Shown here: positions 18,935 through 27,566 of the stretch, piece by piece | How positions within the stretch are numbered: position 1 is the first letter of the stretch | Layout: every line of letters starts with the position of its first letter | Program-made: the position numbers and the translations under genes | Source: Rhodocyclus tenuis | GTDB taxonomy: Bacteria > Pseudomonadota > Gammaproteobacteria > Burkholderiales > Rhodocyclaceae | Direction of reading: 5' to 3' | Length of the DNA stretch: 64,000 nt | NCBI RefSeq assembly: GCF_014197755.1 | Contig: NZ_JACIGE010000001.1 | Location: 496,001 to 560,000, forward strand | The notes under the pieces: model-generated | The model's database searches: none | Seen by the model: the letters and a program-made list of their open reading frames with translations, nothing else | What the model was told of the DNA's origin: nothing

Positions 18935-19786
18935 CTACTCGCGGCGTTCGAAACGGATCTGCCCGTACATCTCCGGATGGCGGGCGGCGATCCAGTATTC
19001 GGCTGCCGACTCGGCGCGCTCCCAGGTCGCGGCGCGCAGCGGAATCGTCTGTTCGCGGCCATCGTCCGGCCCCCAGTGCAGAACGAAACTGCGAAAGCCG
19101 CCGCGTTCGACGAGCGCGATGACGCGACTCCAGCGCGGCGGCTCGCGGCGCAGCGTCGCCCCGCCGGCAGCCAGATGCAACCGGAACAGCGGCCCCTTGC
19201 CCTGATGCTGCAACAGATACGCGCTGCCCGGCTGCAACTCCTCGACGACGCGCCAGTCGCTGCAGGCATCGATCGTCGCGACCAGCGCCTTGCCGTCTGC
19301 GTCGGCGACGATTTCGGCATCGACCACGTAGGCTTCACTCTCGCCTTCAAGCAGTTCGTGCCAGGGCGAACCGTTGCGCGTCGGCGGCGGGAAGGGCAGC
19401 GGCCTTTTGCCCTGCCGGATGCGCGCAAAGAGCGAAGACATCAGCACGTCTTCGAGTTCGACCGTCGGAAACGCCGAGCGCGGCGCCGAAGGGAAGCTGC
19501 CGGCGCCCATATAGCCAACCTGCCACAAGGTTTTCAGCCATTCCGCCGTATCGAGCGCCACCTGCGCCAGATCCTCGGACAAAGCCCCGTGCTCCGCCGG
19601 CAGGCCCTGCTCCTCGTCGCTTTCATCGGCGGTGGCGGCAAGCAACTCGGCTTCGTGCAGGCGCGCGCGCAGGCATTCGTCGAACAGACGGCCAACCCAC
19701 CCGGCTTCAGCCGGCGGCAAGGCAGCAATACGCTCGGAAAACTCCATCAGGACTTCGGCATCGAGCGGCTCGGCATCAGGGTTCAT
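18935..19786 (-). CDS. Hypothetical protein, unrecognised
   Basis: I do not recognise this 283-residue protein. It is acidic and soluble, with no signal peptide or membrane helix. The N-terminal half is helical (EFSERIAALPPAEAGWVGRL). A Pro-rich linker (LPFPPPTRNGSPWHELLEG) leads to a C-terminal half with alternating hydrophobic strands that includes FVLHWGPDDGREQTI. The ATG at 19786 is chosen because GAGGA lies about seven bases upstream; the frame extends further to 19858 without such a site. It is divergent from the pteridine reductase gene. Codon use looks like its neighbours, so it seems a resident gene. Confidence 0.7.
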   Translation of the reverse strand: MNPDAEPLDAEVLMEFSERIAALPPAEAGWVGRLFDECLRARLHEAELLAATADESDEEQGLPAEHGALSEDLAQVALDTAEWLKTLWQVGYMGAGSFPSAPRSAFPTVELEDVLMSSLFARIRQGKRPLPFPPPTRNGSPWHELLEGESEAYVVDAEIVADADGKALVATIDACSDWRVVEELQPGSAYLLQHQGKGPLFRLHLAAGGATLRREPPRWSRVIALVERGGFRSFVLHWGPDDGREQTIPLRAATWERAESAAEYWIAARHPEMYGQIRFERRE

Positions 19787-20027
19787 GCGGGATCCTCGGC
19801 GGATAAACGGAAGGCAGCGCAGCGACAACGCGTCGGCGGGCAAGACGTTGACCGGCACCGCTGACGAGCGACAGCGCGCAGTTTAGCGCCAAGATGCGCT
19901 ATCAATTATTACCGACGGCAGCCGGGCCGACAGTCAGCGTAACGCACATGCAGCAGGGCAACGGGAAGGACACCGGGCAAGCTACGGCGGGCGCCGGCAT
20001 TTCCCGGCGATGGCGCCGGAATTCCGT

Positions 20028-20033
20028 TAAAAT
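20028..20033 (+). promoter_or_regulatory. Candidate -10 element for pteridine reductase
   Basis: TAAAAT sits in an AT-rich patch about 30 bases before the GTG start in otherwise GC-rich sequence. No convincing -35 is seen. Confidence 0.35.
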
Positions 20034-20061
20034 TTAGCTCCTTGGCGCAACAGGAGGCAGT

Positions 20062-20799
20062 GTGAACGGCGAAGTGGTGCTGGTGACGGGCGCGGCAAAA
20101 CGCGTAGGCAGCGCCATCGTGCGCGAGCTGCACGCTGCCGGCGCACGCGTCATCATCCATTACCGCAGCGCGGCCAGTGCGGCAGATGCTCTGGCGAGCG
20201 AGCTCAATGCGTTACGCCCGGATTCCGCCGCCTGCGTGCAGGCCGATCTGCTCGACATCGGCGGCCTGCCGCAACTGATCGACGCCGCCGTCAGCCACTT
20301 CGGCCGTCTCGACGCGCTGGTCAACAACGCCTCCAGTTTCTTCGCGACGCCGCTCGGCAGCATCGACGAAACGGCGTGGAACGACCTTGTCGGCAGCAAC
20401 CTGAAAGCACCGCTGTTCCTGACGCAGGCCGCCGCAGCGCAGCTCATCGCCGCGCGTGGCGCAGTGGTCAACATTACCGACATCCACGCCGAAAGGCCGC
20501 TGGCCGGCTATCCGCTCTACTGCATCGCCAAGGCCGGCCTGCTTGGCCTGACGCGCGCGCTGGCGATCGAACTGGCGCCCGCGGTTCGGGTCAACGCCGT
20601 CGCACCCGGACCGATCCTGTGGCCCGACGACGGCGCCTTCCCCGGCGACGAGCGCCAGCACATCGTCGACCACACGCTGCTCAAGCGCGAAGGCAGCCCC
20701 GACGACATCGCCCGCGCCGTGCGCTTCCTGCTCGCCGACGCACCCTACGTCACCGGCCAGGTGATCAACGTTGACGGCGGCCGCAGCGCGCATCTGTAG
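20062..20799 (+). CDS. Pteridine reductase, short-chain dehydrogenase
   Basis: This SDR most likely reduces dihydropteridines (dihydrobiopterin, dihydrofolate or dihydromonapterin) with NADPH. The 245-residue product has the cofactor motif TGAAKRVGSAIV and an Arg in HYRSA that favours NADPH. It also has NNASSFF and the catalytic YCIAK (Tyr-x-x-x-Lys). C-terminal VTGQVINVDGGRS completes the fold. The Arg-Val in the glycine loop and the NNASSFF strand set pteridine reductases apart from general SDRs. The GTG start is supported by AGGAGG four bases upstream. ttcA follows after a repeat-rich spacer. Confidence 0.88.
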   Translation: MNGEVVLVTGAAKRVGSAIVRELHAAGARVIIHYRSAASAADALASELNALRPDSAACVQADLLDIGGLPQLIDAAVSHFGRLDALVNNASSFFATPLGSIDETAWNDLVGSNLKAPLFLTQAAAAQLIAARGAVVNITDIHAERPLAGYPLYCIAKAGLLGLTRALAIELAPAVRVNAVAPGPILWPDDGAFPGDERQHIVDHTLLKREGSPDDIARAVRFLLADAPYVTGQVINVDGGRSAHL

Positions 20800-20805
20800 T
20801 CTGGT

Positions 20806-20935
20806 GAGTGGGAAGTCGGCAGTAGGAAGTAAGGTCCTGTCCGCCGATCGCCCACTCCCGACTTCCCACTCCCCACTCCCGACTCACCACTCGCCCACTC
20901 CCCACTCCCGACTCACCACTCGCCCACTTCCCAAT
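20806..20935. repeat. Intergenic 29-base tandem repeat with flanking inverted repeat
   Basis: The spacer between pteridine reductase and ttcA is a low-complexity pyrimidine-rich block built from CCCACTC and CCCGACTC units. A 29-base unit is duplicated in tandem (copies beginning at 20878 and 20907). A 14-base inverted repeat joins GAGTGGGAAGTCGG (20806-20819) to its exact complement at 20858-20871, giving a possible stem around a 38-base loop. The block runs up to the ttcA ATG and leaves no visible Shine-Dalgarno sequence. Confidence 0.85.
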
Positions 20936-21809
20936 GACTCAATCACGCAACCTGCAGCGCCTGCAAAAACGCCTGCTCGGCGACGTCGGCCGTGCCATCG
21001 GCGACTACAAGATGATCGAGGACGGTGACACCGTTCTCGTCTGCGTCTCCGGCGGCAAGGATTCGTACACGCTGCTGTCGCTCTTGATGACGCTGCAGCA
21101 GCGCGCACCGGTTAAGTTCCGCCTGATCGCGATGAATCTCGACCAGAAACAGCCCGGCTTCCCGGCCGACATCCTGCCGGCTTACTTCAAATCGATCGGC
21201 GTCGATTTCCGCATCGAAGAGCAGGACACCTACTCGATCGTCAAAGAGAAGATCCCCGAGGGCAAGACGACGTGTTCGCTGTGTTCGCGCCTGCGCCGCG
21301 GCGTCATCTACCGCGTCGCCAAGGAGCTCGGCTGCAACAAGATCGCGCTCGGCCACCACCGTGACGACATCGTGCACACGCTGTTCCTCAATCTGCTCTT
21401 CGCCGCCAAGCTGAAGGCGATGCCGCCGAAGCTGGTTACCGACGACGGCGCGCACATCGTCATCCGCCCGCTCGCCTACGCCTCGGAAGCCGACATCGCC
21501 GCCTTCGCGCGCGGCATGGAATTCCCGATCATTCCGTGCAACCTCTGTGGCTCGCAAAGCAATCTGCAACGGCAGAAAATCCGCGAAATGATGGCCGACT
21601 GGGACCGCCGCTACCCGGGCCGCACCGAAGCGGTATTCACCGCGCTGCAGAACGTCGTTCCTTCGCATCTCGCCGACCCTGCGCTTTACGACTTTGCCGG
21701 ACTCGTTGCCGGCACGGTGCCGGCGGCGGGCGAAGGCGACGAGGTCTTCGACCTGCCCGAGCTGCCGCCGCTGAGCGATCCGCGACTCGCCTTCCGCGTT
21801 GATTCCTGA
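20934..21809 (+). CDS. ttcA: tRNA 2-thiocytidine(32) synthetase TtcA
   Basis: TtcA thiolates cytidine 32 of certain tRNAs using ATP and an iron-sulfur cluster. The 291-residue product has the PP-loop SGGKDS at residues 39-44 and the two-cysteine motifs CSLC (Cys114, Cys117) and CNLC (Cys202, Cys205). LGHHRDD follows the first cysteine motif as expected. The length and spacing match E. coli TtcA. The ATG directly follows the pyrimidine-rich repeat block and has no recognisable ribosome-binding site, yet no alternative start would preserve the N-terminal [13 protein letters not shown] helix. Confidence 0.95.
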   Translation: MTQSRNLQRLQKRLLGDVGRAIGDYKMIEDGDTVLVCVSGGKDSYTLLSLLMTLQQRAPVKFRLIAMNLDQKQPGFPADILPAYFKSIGVDFRIEEQDTYSIVKEKIPEGKTTCSLCSRLRRGVIYRVAKELGCNKIALGHHRDDIVHTLFLNLLFAAKLKAMPPKLVTDDGAHIVIRPLAYASEADIAAFARGMEFPIIPCNLCGSQSNLQRQKIREMMADWDRRYPGRTEAVFTALQNVVPSHLADPALYDFAGLVAGTVPAAGEGDEVFDLPELPPLSDPRLAFRVDS

Positions 21810-21869
21810 GAAATACCCGGCAGTCCGGGCGGTGCGAGCTGATCGCTCGCCGGCCTTTCGATTTATCAT

Positions 21870-21885
21870 GTTAATTACATTTAAC
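21870..21885. promoter_or_regulatory. AT-rich imperfect palindrome upstream of class V aminotransferase
   Basis: GTTAA and TTAAC form 5-bp arms around a six-base centre in a markedly AT-rich stretch 27 bases before the aminotransferase ATG. It could be a promoter or an operator; nothing further supports a specific regulator. Confidence 0.25.
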
Positions 21886-21911
21886 TTAGTCATTTCCAAG
21901 GTTACAAGCCG

Positions 21912-23120
21912 ATGAGCGCACCCGATATCCACTCCGCCCGCCCGTCCTTCGCTTCCTTCGCGCCGCCGCAGCGTACGCTGATGGGCCCCGGCCCGTCCGA
22001 CCTGCATCCGCGTACGCTCGCCGCGCTGTCGCGGCCGACCGTCGGCCACCTCGACCCCTCGTTCGTCGGCATGATGGACGAGCTGAAAGTGCTGCTGCGC
22101 TACGCCTTCCAGACCGAAAACGCGCTCACCTTCCCGGTATCGGGCCCCGGCTCGGTCGGCATGGAAACCTGCTTCGACAACCTCGTCGAACCCGGCGATA
22201 CGGTGATCGTCTGTCGCAACGGCGTCTTCGGCGGACGCATGATCGAGAACGTCGAACGCGCCGGCGGCATCGCCATCGTCGTCGATGACGTCTGGGGTGA
22301 AACGGTCGATCCGCAGAAGGTCGAGGACGCATTCAAGACGCACCCGGAAGCGAAGCTGCTCGCCTTCGTCCATGCCGAGACATCGACCGGCGCCCGCGCC
22401 GACGCGCAGGCCCTCGCCGAGATCGCACGCCGCCATGGCGCGCTGAGCATCGTCGATGCCGTCACCTCGCTCGCCGGTTGCGAACTGCGTGTCGACGCCT
22501 GGGGCCTCGATGCCGTCTATTCGGGCAGCCAGAAATGTCTGTCGAGTGCGCCCGGCCTGTCGCCGGTGACCTTCTCCGAAGCCGCGCTGGAACGCATCAA
22601 GGGCCGCTCGCGCAGGGTGCAGAGCTGGTTCATGGACCTCAACCTGGTGCTCGACTACTGGAATTCGGCGAAGCGCACCTATCACCACACAGCGCCGATC
22701 AACAATCTCTACGCCTTGCACGAGTCGCTGCTGCTGCTCGCCGAGGAAGGCATCGAGAACGCCTGGGCGCGGCACGCACGACTGCACCGCATGCTGCGCG
22801 CCGGACTCGAGGCGATGGGTCTGCAGTTCGTCGTCGCTGAGCCGTGGCGACTGCCGCAGCTGAACACGGTCTATGTTCCGGAAGGCGTCAACGACCCGGA
22901 AGTCCGCCGCCGCCTGCTCAACAACTTCAATCTGGAAATCGGTGCCGGCCTCGGCCCGCTGGCCGGCAAGGTCTGGCGTTTCGGGCTGATGGGCCAATCC
23001 TGCCGCGAGGAGAACATCATCCTCTGTCTGCAAGCGCTCGCCGAAACGCTGAACGCGCTCGGCCTGCCGACCGACGGCGACGCCGCCTTCGCCAGCGCCC
23101 ACGCCGCCAACACCGCCTGA
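21912..23120 (+). CDS. Class V aminotransferase, alanine--glyoxylate aminotransferase family
   Basis: This PLP enzyme of fold type I belongs to the alanine/serine-glyoxylate aminotransferase group. The 402-residue product opens its domain with LMGPGPSDLHP and has PVSGPGSVGMET for phosphate binding and SIVDAVTSLAG with the PLP-pairing Asp. The Schiff-base lysine is Lys208 in SGSQKCL. The Arg near the C-terminus expected to bind the substrate carboxylate lies in KVWRFGLMG. The exact donor (alanine, serine or ureidoglycine) cannot be read from the sequence. It is monocistronic-looking, with an AT-rich upstream region. Confidence 0.88.
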   Translation: MSAPDIHSARPSFASFAPPQRTLMGPGPSDLHPRTLAALSRPTVGHLDPSFVGMMDELKVLLRYAFQTENALTFPVSGPGSVGMETCFDNLVEPGDTVIVCRNGVFGGRMIENVERAGGIAIVVDDVWGETVDPQKVEDAFKTHPEAKLLAFVHAETSTGARADAQALAEIARRHGALSIVDAVTSLAGCELRVDAWGLDAVYSGSQKCLSSAPGLSPVTFSEAALERIKGRSRRVQSWFMDLNLVLDYWNSAKRTYHHTAPINNLYALHESLLLLAEEGIENAWARHARLHRMLRAGLEAMGLQFVVAEPWRLPQLNTVYVPEGVNDPEVRRRLLNNFNLEIGAGLGPLAGKVWRFGLMGQSCREENIILCLQALAETLNALGLPTDGDAAFASAHAANTA

Positions 23121-23150
23121 AATCGAGCCAGGAACACGAGGCACCCAGCC

Positions 23151-24077
23151 ATGACGCAGAATCCGGTGGGGGAGCGCAGAGCTGCCAGAAGCGACCGCCG
23201 CGGCACCAGGCCGCCGACGCAACTGCTCGCCGGAATCGCCGGCAGCGCGCGTCTTTACGAGCGCCTCACCGACGCCGAAGCGCAGCATGCGATCGAGCGC
23301 TGCCTGAAGCGCATGGCACGCGCCGTTGAAGGTCTGCACGGCGAAGTCGTCAAGAGCGTCGGCGACGAACTGCAGGCGCAGTTCACCAGCACCGATGAAG
23401 CGATGCAGGCCGCCACCGAAATGCAGTTGCGCATTGCCGACCTGCCACCGGCTTCCGGCGTCAAGCTGGCGATCCGCGTCGGCTTTCACTGCGGCGAAGC
23501 CGGCCAGCCCGGCGGTGTCGAGGCGGCACTGACCAGCGCCGCGCGCCTGACGGCACTGGCGCGCGCCGGCCAGATCCTGACCGACGCGGCGACGCTGGCC
23601 AAGCTGTCGCCGCTGATGCAGTTGCTGACGCGGCCGCTGACGCCCGGCGGTAGCGGCCGCAGCGGCAACGAGGCGCTGTTCGAAGTGCTCTGGGATGAGC
23701 CGGATCTGGCAGCACATCGTGCGCCGGCGCAGCGCGCTGGCGACTCCGGCAGTGGTCGGCGCCTCTGCGCACGCCACAGCGGCACCGTTGTCGTCCTCGA
23801 CGACCTGCACCCGTCGCTGACCATCGGCCGCGACGCCAAGTGCGACCTCGTCGTTGCCGATCGCCGCGCCTCACGTGTGCATGCGCGCATCGAGCGCCGC
23901 GACGACCGTTTCGTGCTGATCGACCAGAGCACCAACGGCAGCTTTCTTCACTTCCGCGACGAGCACGAATTCTTCGTCCGCCGCGAGGAAGTGACGCTGC
24001 GCGGTGCCGGCATCGTCAGCGTCGCCACTTCGGCCAACCACCCGGACGCCGACCGCATCGAGTTCGAACATCTCTGA
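23151..24077 (+). CDS. Degenerate class III nucleotidyl cyclase-like domain fused to FHA domain
   Basis: The 308-residue protein has an N-terminal region laid out like a class III adenylate/guanylate cyclase (about residues 24-160) and a C-terminal FHA phosphothreonine-binding domain (about 205-300; TIGRDAKCDLVV, SRVHARI, STNGSFL). Cyclase landmarks are VVKSVGDELQAQF, GFHCGEA and SAARLTALARAGQIL. Key residues are lost: the first metal-binding Asp is Gly28 (LLAGIAGS), and the transition-state Asn is Thr128. Only Asp72 of the metal pair remains. Cyclase activity is therefore unlikely, and it may be an FHA adaptor with a nucleotide-fold scaffold. It follows the aminotransferase by 30 bases. Confidence 0.75.
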   Translation: MTQNPVGERRAARSDRRGTRPPTQLLAGIAGSARLYERLTDAEAQHAIERCLKRMARAVEGLHGEVVKSVGDELQAQFTSTDEAMQAATEMQLRIADLPPASGVKLAIRVGFHCGEAGQPGGVEAALTSAARLTALARAGQILTDAATLAKLSPLMQLLTRPLTPGGSGRSGNEALFEVLWDEPDLAAHRAPAQRAGDSGSGRRLCARHSGTVVVLDDLHPSLTIGRDAKCDLVVADRRASRVHARIERRDDRFVLIDQSTNGSFLHFRDEHEFFVRREEVTLRGAGIVSVATSANHPDADRIEFEHL

Positions 24078-24155
24078 GCGGAGCGAGACGCCGCGAGCGG
24101 CGGCGCACCCGGGCTCGATTGACTTTTCAACGGGTGAGCGTTAACGTCGTCGCCG

Positions 24156-24213
24156 ATAGCGCCGATTTGACCGATCAGCTTGCGGGCGCTCAACAAATAC
24201 GGCTAAAGCGGGG
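24156..24213 (+). ncRNA. SAM-II riboswitch (metA/metX leader)
   Basis: The metX leader matches the SAM-II (metA motif) aptamer. P1 pairs AGCGCC (24158-24163) with GGCGCT (24185-24190). The P1 loop holds the conserved GATTTGACCG (24164-24173) and CTTGCG. The 3' segment contains AAATACGGCTAAAGCGG (24195-24211), in line with the conserved AAA and GCTAAA elements that form the pseudoknot. Spacing follows known members closely. It should bind S-adenosylmethionine and shut down metX expression when SAM is high. An intrinsic terminator begins four bases downstream, so control is probably at transcription. Confidence 0.87.
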
Positions 24214-24216
24214 CTA

Positions 24217-24248
24217 CCCAGTCCGCGCAATTGCCGACTGGGTTTTTT
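24217..24248 (+). terminator. Intrinsic terminator in the metX leader, riboswitch expression platform
   Basis: CCCAGTC (24217-24223) pairs with GACTGGG (24236-24242), and six Ts follow. It sits between the SAM-II aptamer and the metX start, as expected for a conditional attenuator. Confidence 0.88.
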
Positions 24249-24305
24249 GTTTCTTGCGATGAACCGGCGCGCCTGCAGGTGCGCCCAATCAACGGTTTCT
24301 CCGTC

Positions 24306-25433
24306 ATGTCCAACTGCCATTCCGTCGGCGTCGTGACGCCGCAGCGAGTCGCTTTCGACGCGCCTCTCCTGCTCAAGAGCGGCGCCTCGCTGCCGTCCTT
24401 CGAGCTGGTCTATGAAACCTACGGCGAACTGAACGCCGCCGGCAGCAACGCCGTGCTGGTCTGCCACGCGCTGTCGGGCAGCCACCACGTCGCCGGCACC
24501 TACGGCGACGACCCGAAGACCGCCGGCTGGTGGGACAACCTGGTCGGCCCCGGCAAGCCGCTCGATACCGACAAGTTCTTCGTCGTCGGCGTGAACAACC
24601 TCGGCGGCTGCTACGGCTCGACCGGACCCTTGTCGACCAACCCGGTCACCGGCCGCCGCTACGGCGCCGACTTCCCGCTGGTCACCGTCGAGGACTGGGT
24701 CGCCGCGCAGGCGCGGCTCGCCGACCATCTTGGCGTCGGCGCCTGGGCGGCGGTGCTTGGCGGCAGCCTCGGCGGCATGCAGGCACTCGAATGGTCGCTG
24801 CAGTTTCCCGAGCGCATCCGCCACGCGCTGGTGATCGCCTCGGCGCCGAAACTGTCGGCGCAGAACATCGCCTTCAACGAGGTGGCACGGCAGGCGATCC
24901 TCTCCGACCCCGATTTCCATCAGGGGCACTATGTCGAGCGCGGCGTCGTGCCGGTGACCGGCCTGCGCCTGGCGCGAATGATCGGCCACATCACCTATCT
25001 GTCGGACGACCAGATGGGCGAGAAATTCGGCCGTCAGCTTCGCCATGGCGAACGCCGCTTCAACTACGACGTCGAGTTCGAAGTCGAGTCCTACCTGCGT
25101 TATCAGGGCGACAAGTTCGCCGGTTATTTCGACGCCAATACCTACCTGATGATGACCAAGGCGCTCGACTACTTCGACCCCGCCTTCGATTTCGACGGCA
25201 ACCTCGACGCGGCGCTGGCGCGGGCCAAGGCCAACTTCTTCGTCGCCAGCTTCTCGACCGACTGGCGCTTCTCGCCGGCGCGCTCGCGCGAGATCGTCTC
25301 GGCGCTGCTGCACAACCGGCGGCGCGTCGCCTACGCCGAGATCGACTGTCCGGCCGGTCACGACTCCTTCCTGCTCGACGACGCGCATTACCACGCGCTG
25401 CTGCGCGCCTATCTGGAGAACATCGCGGTATGA
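24306..25433 (+). CDS. metX: Homoserine O-acyltransferase MetX
   Basis: MetX activates homoserine for methionine synthesis by O-acylation. It belongs to the alpha/beta hydrolase fold. The 375-residue product has [13 protein letters not shown]-type oxyanion features (read here as [13 protein letters not shown]). The nucleophile is Ser154 in [12 protein letters not shown], with Asp in the TDWRF region and His in AGHDSFLL near the end. Many betaproteobacterial MetX proteins use succinyl-CoA rather than acetyl-CoA; the sequence alone does not settle it for me. The ATG at 24306 follows the SAM-II riboswitch and terminator. The stop overlaps the metW start (ATGA). Confidence 0.95.
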   Translation: MSNCHSVGVVTPQRVAFDAPLLLKSGASLPSFELVYETYGELNAAGSNAVLVCHALSGSHHVAGTYGDDPKTAGWWDNLVGPGKPLDTDKFFVVGVNNLGGCYGSTGPLSTNPVTGRRYGADFPLVTVEDWVAAQARLADHLGVGAWAAVLGGSLGGMQALEWSLQFPERIRHALVIASAPKLSAQNIAFNEVARQAILSDPDFHQGHYVERGVVPVTGLRLARMIGHITYLSDDQMGEKFGRQLRHGERRFNYDVEFEVESYLRYQGDKFAGYFDANTYLMMTKALDYFDPAFDFDGNLDAALARAKANFFVASFSTDWRFSPARSREIVSALLHNRRRVAYAEIDCPAGHDSFLLDDAHYHALLRAYLENIAV

Positions 25434-26056
25434 ACCTGATCCCTTCGTACTCCGCCGACGGGCAGACGCACGGACGCTTCGACTACGCGGTCATCGCCGA
25501 CTGGATTCCGCCCGGCGAGCGCGTGCTCGACTTGGGCTGCGGCGACGGCACGCTGCTGCGCTACCTGCGCGAAACCAAGGGTGTCACCGGCTACGGCGTC
25601 GAGATCGACGCGCAACGCGTGCTCGGCTGCATCCGTAACGGTGTGGATGTGATCCAGATCGACATCGAGCAGGGCCTGCAAGGCTTCGAGGATGATTCCT
25701 TTGACCACGTGATCATCTCGCAGGCGCTGCAGGCGATGCACGGCACCGAGCACATCCTCGAGGAAATCCTGCGCGTCGGCCGCGAGGCGGTGGTCAGCTT
25801 CCCCAACTTCGCCTTCCGCGCCAACCGCGCGGCGATCAACGCCGGCCACATGCCGGTCTCGGAAGACCTGCCCTACGAGTGGTACGAAACGCCGAACGTG
25901 CGCTTCTTCACGCTGATCGACTTCGAGGAGCTGTGCGCGCAACTCGGCATCGAGATCCGCGAGCGGCTGGCCTTCGACGACCGCGGCGAGCCGGTCACCG
26001 ACGACCCCAACCTCAACGGCAGCCTCGCCTTCTACCGGCTCGGCCGCGCCGGCTGA
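25430..26056 (+). CDS. metW: Methionine biosynthesis protein MetW
   Basis: MetW is a SAM-methyltransferase-fold protein that accompanies MetX and is reported to be needed for its activity in some proteobacteria. The 208-residue product has the glycine motif [15 protein letters not shown], then GYGVEID, and the family's SQALQAM and NFAFRANR segments. The ATG overlaps the metX stop by four bases, and its own TGA shares a base with the ampG ATG. The three genes are therefore translationally coupled and all lie behind the riboswitch. Confidence 0.95.
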   Translation: MNLIPSYSADGQTHGRFDYAVIADWIPPGERVLDLGCGDGTLLRYLRETKGVTGYGVEIDAQRVLGCIRNGVDVIQIDIEQGLQGFEDDSFDHVIISQALQAMHGTEHILEEILRVGREAVVSFPNFAFRANRAAINAGHMPVSEDLPYEWYETPNVRFFTLIDFEELCAQLGIEIRERLAFDDRGEPVTDDPNLNGSLAFYRLGRAG

Positions 26057-27471
26057 TGGAGGGAGGCGACGCAGCCGGCGGCTCTGCGCGCGGCGCGGCG
26101 CCGCGTGCGGACGGCGGCAACGCCGGGCAGGAAGGCAACGTGCAGGACAGCGGTAGCGAAGCTTCCGCGAGCAAGTCGGCCGGCAGCAGCGGCACTGCGG
26201 CGGCACCCGACTGGAGACGCGCGCTGCTCTCGCGCAAGATGCTGATCTGCATCTTCACCGGCTTCTCGTCAGGGCTACCGCTCTACCTGCTGCTCAACCT
26301 GCTGCCGGCGTGGCTGAGGAGCGAAGGCGTTGATCTGAAGACGATCGGCTTCTTCGCACTGATCCAGTTCCCCTACACTTGGAAGTTCCTCTGGGCGCCG
26401 CTGCTCGACCGCTTCGCGCTGCCGAAGCTCGGCCGCCGGCGCGGCTGGATGCTGGCGACGCAGATCGGCCTCTTGCTCACCATCGGCAGCCTCGGTGGCC
26501 TCTCGCCGCACGACGGCATCGGTCCGGTGCTGTGGCTGGCGGCGATCCTCGCGCTGCTCTCGGCGACGCAGGACATCGCGCTCGACGCCTACCGCCGCGA
26601 ACTGCTTGCGGAAGAGGAACTCGGCCTCGGCAACTCGGTGCACGTGAACGCCTACCGCGTCGCCGGGCTGGTGCCCGGTTCGCTGTCGCTGATCCTCGCC
26701 GACCGCCTGCCCTGGGGCGAGGTGTTCTGGATCACCGCCGCCTTCATGCTGCCCGGCATGCTGATGGCGCTCTCGATCCGCGAACCGGCGCTGACCGCCG
26801 CCGTACCGAAGACGCTGCGCGAGGCGGTGGTCGAGCCTTTCCGCGAGTTCATCGGTCGTGCTGGCGTGCGCGGCGCGCTGCTGACGCTCGGTTTCATCTT
26901 CCTCTACAAGCTCGGCGACTCCCTGTGCACCGCGCTGGCGACGCCGTTCTACCTCGACATGGGCTTTACCAAGACCGACATCGGGCTGATCGCCAAGAAC
27001 GCCGGGCTGTGGCCGGCGGTGATCGGCGGTCTGGCCGGCGGCCTGTGGATGGTCAAGCTCGGCATCAACCGCGCGCTGTGGCTGTTCGGCGTGGTGCAGG
27101 TACTGTCGATCCTCGGCTTCGCCTGGCTCGCCTGGCTCGGTCCGCAGGGCGAGATCGACGCGGCGGCACGACTGTCGCTGGCGCTGGTGATCGGCCTGGA
27201 AGCGCTCGGCGTCGGGCTTGGCACCGCCGCCTTCGTCGCCTTCATCGCGCGTAGCACGCACCCGGCGTACTCGGCGACGCAGTTCGCGCTGTTCACCAGC
27301 CTCGCCGCGGTGCCGCGCACGCTGGTCAACGCCTCGGCCGGCTGGCTGGTCGACGGTCTCGGCTGGTTCGCCTTCTTCCTGCTGTGCACGGCGCTGGCGC
27401 TGCCCGGCATGGCGCTGCTGGCCAAGGTGGCACCGTGGAACGCCGCCGAGCCGGCGCGCCTGGGCGGCTGA
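26056..27471 (+). CDS. ampG: AmpG-family muropeptide MFS transporter
   Basis: AmpG imports GlcNAc-anhydro-MurNAc peptides from the periplasm for cell-wall recycling. The 471-residue product begins with a polar, low-complexity Gly/Ala/Ser leader of about 55 residues. Around twelve membrane helices follow, with the AmpG signature FSSGLPLYLL near the first helix, WAPLLDRF, TQDIALDAYR in the middle and KLGDSLCTALATPFYLD after the central loop. The ATG shares one base with the metW stop. No later start is clearly better, though the long leader may not all be translated. The substrates would come from Slt-type transglycosylases such as the one at 11272. Confidence 0.9.
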   Translation: MEGGDAAGGSARGAAPRADGGNAGQEGNVQDSGSEASASKSAGSSGTAAAPDWRRALLSRKMLICIFTGFSSGLPLYLLLNLLPAWLRSEGVDLKTIGFFALIQFPYTWKFLWAPLLDRFALPKLGRRRGWMLATQIGLLLTIGSLGGLSPHDGIGPVLWLAAILALLSATQDIALDAYRRELLAEEELGLGNSVHVNAYRVAGLVPGSLSLILADRLPWGEVFWITAAFMLPGMLMALSIREPALTAAVPKTLREAVVEPFREFIGRAGVRGALLTLGFIFLYKLGDSLCTALATPFYLDMGFTKTDIGLIAKNAGLWPAVIGGLAGGLWMVKLGINRALWLFGVVQVLSILGFAWLAWLGPQGEIDAAARLSLALVIGLEALGVGLGTAAFVAFIARSTHPAYSATQFALFTSLAAVPRTLVNASAGWLVDGLGWFAFFLLCTALALPGMALLAKVAPWNAAEPARLGG

Positions 27472-27566
27472 AAAGGACGCTCCAGCGTAACGAATTCAGG
27501 GCAGCAGACAGCCGCGGACCATGCGGCGACAGATGCTGCCAGCGCAGCAACGAAGCAACGCCGGCG

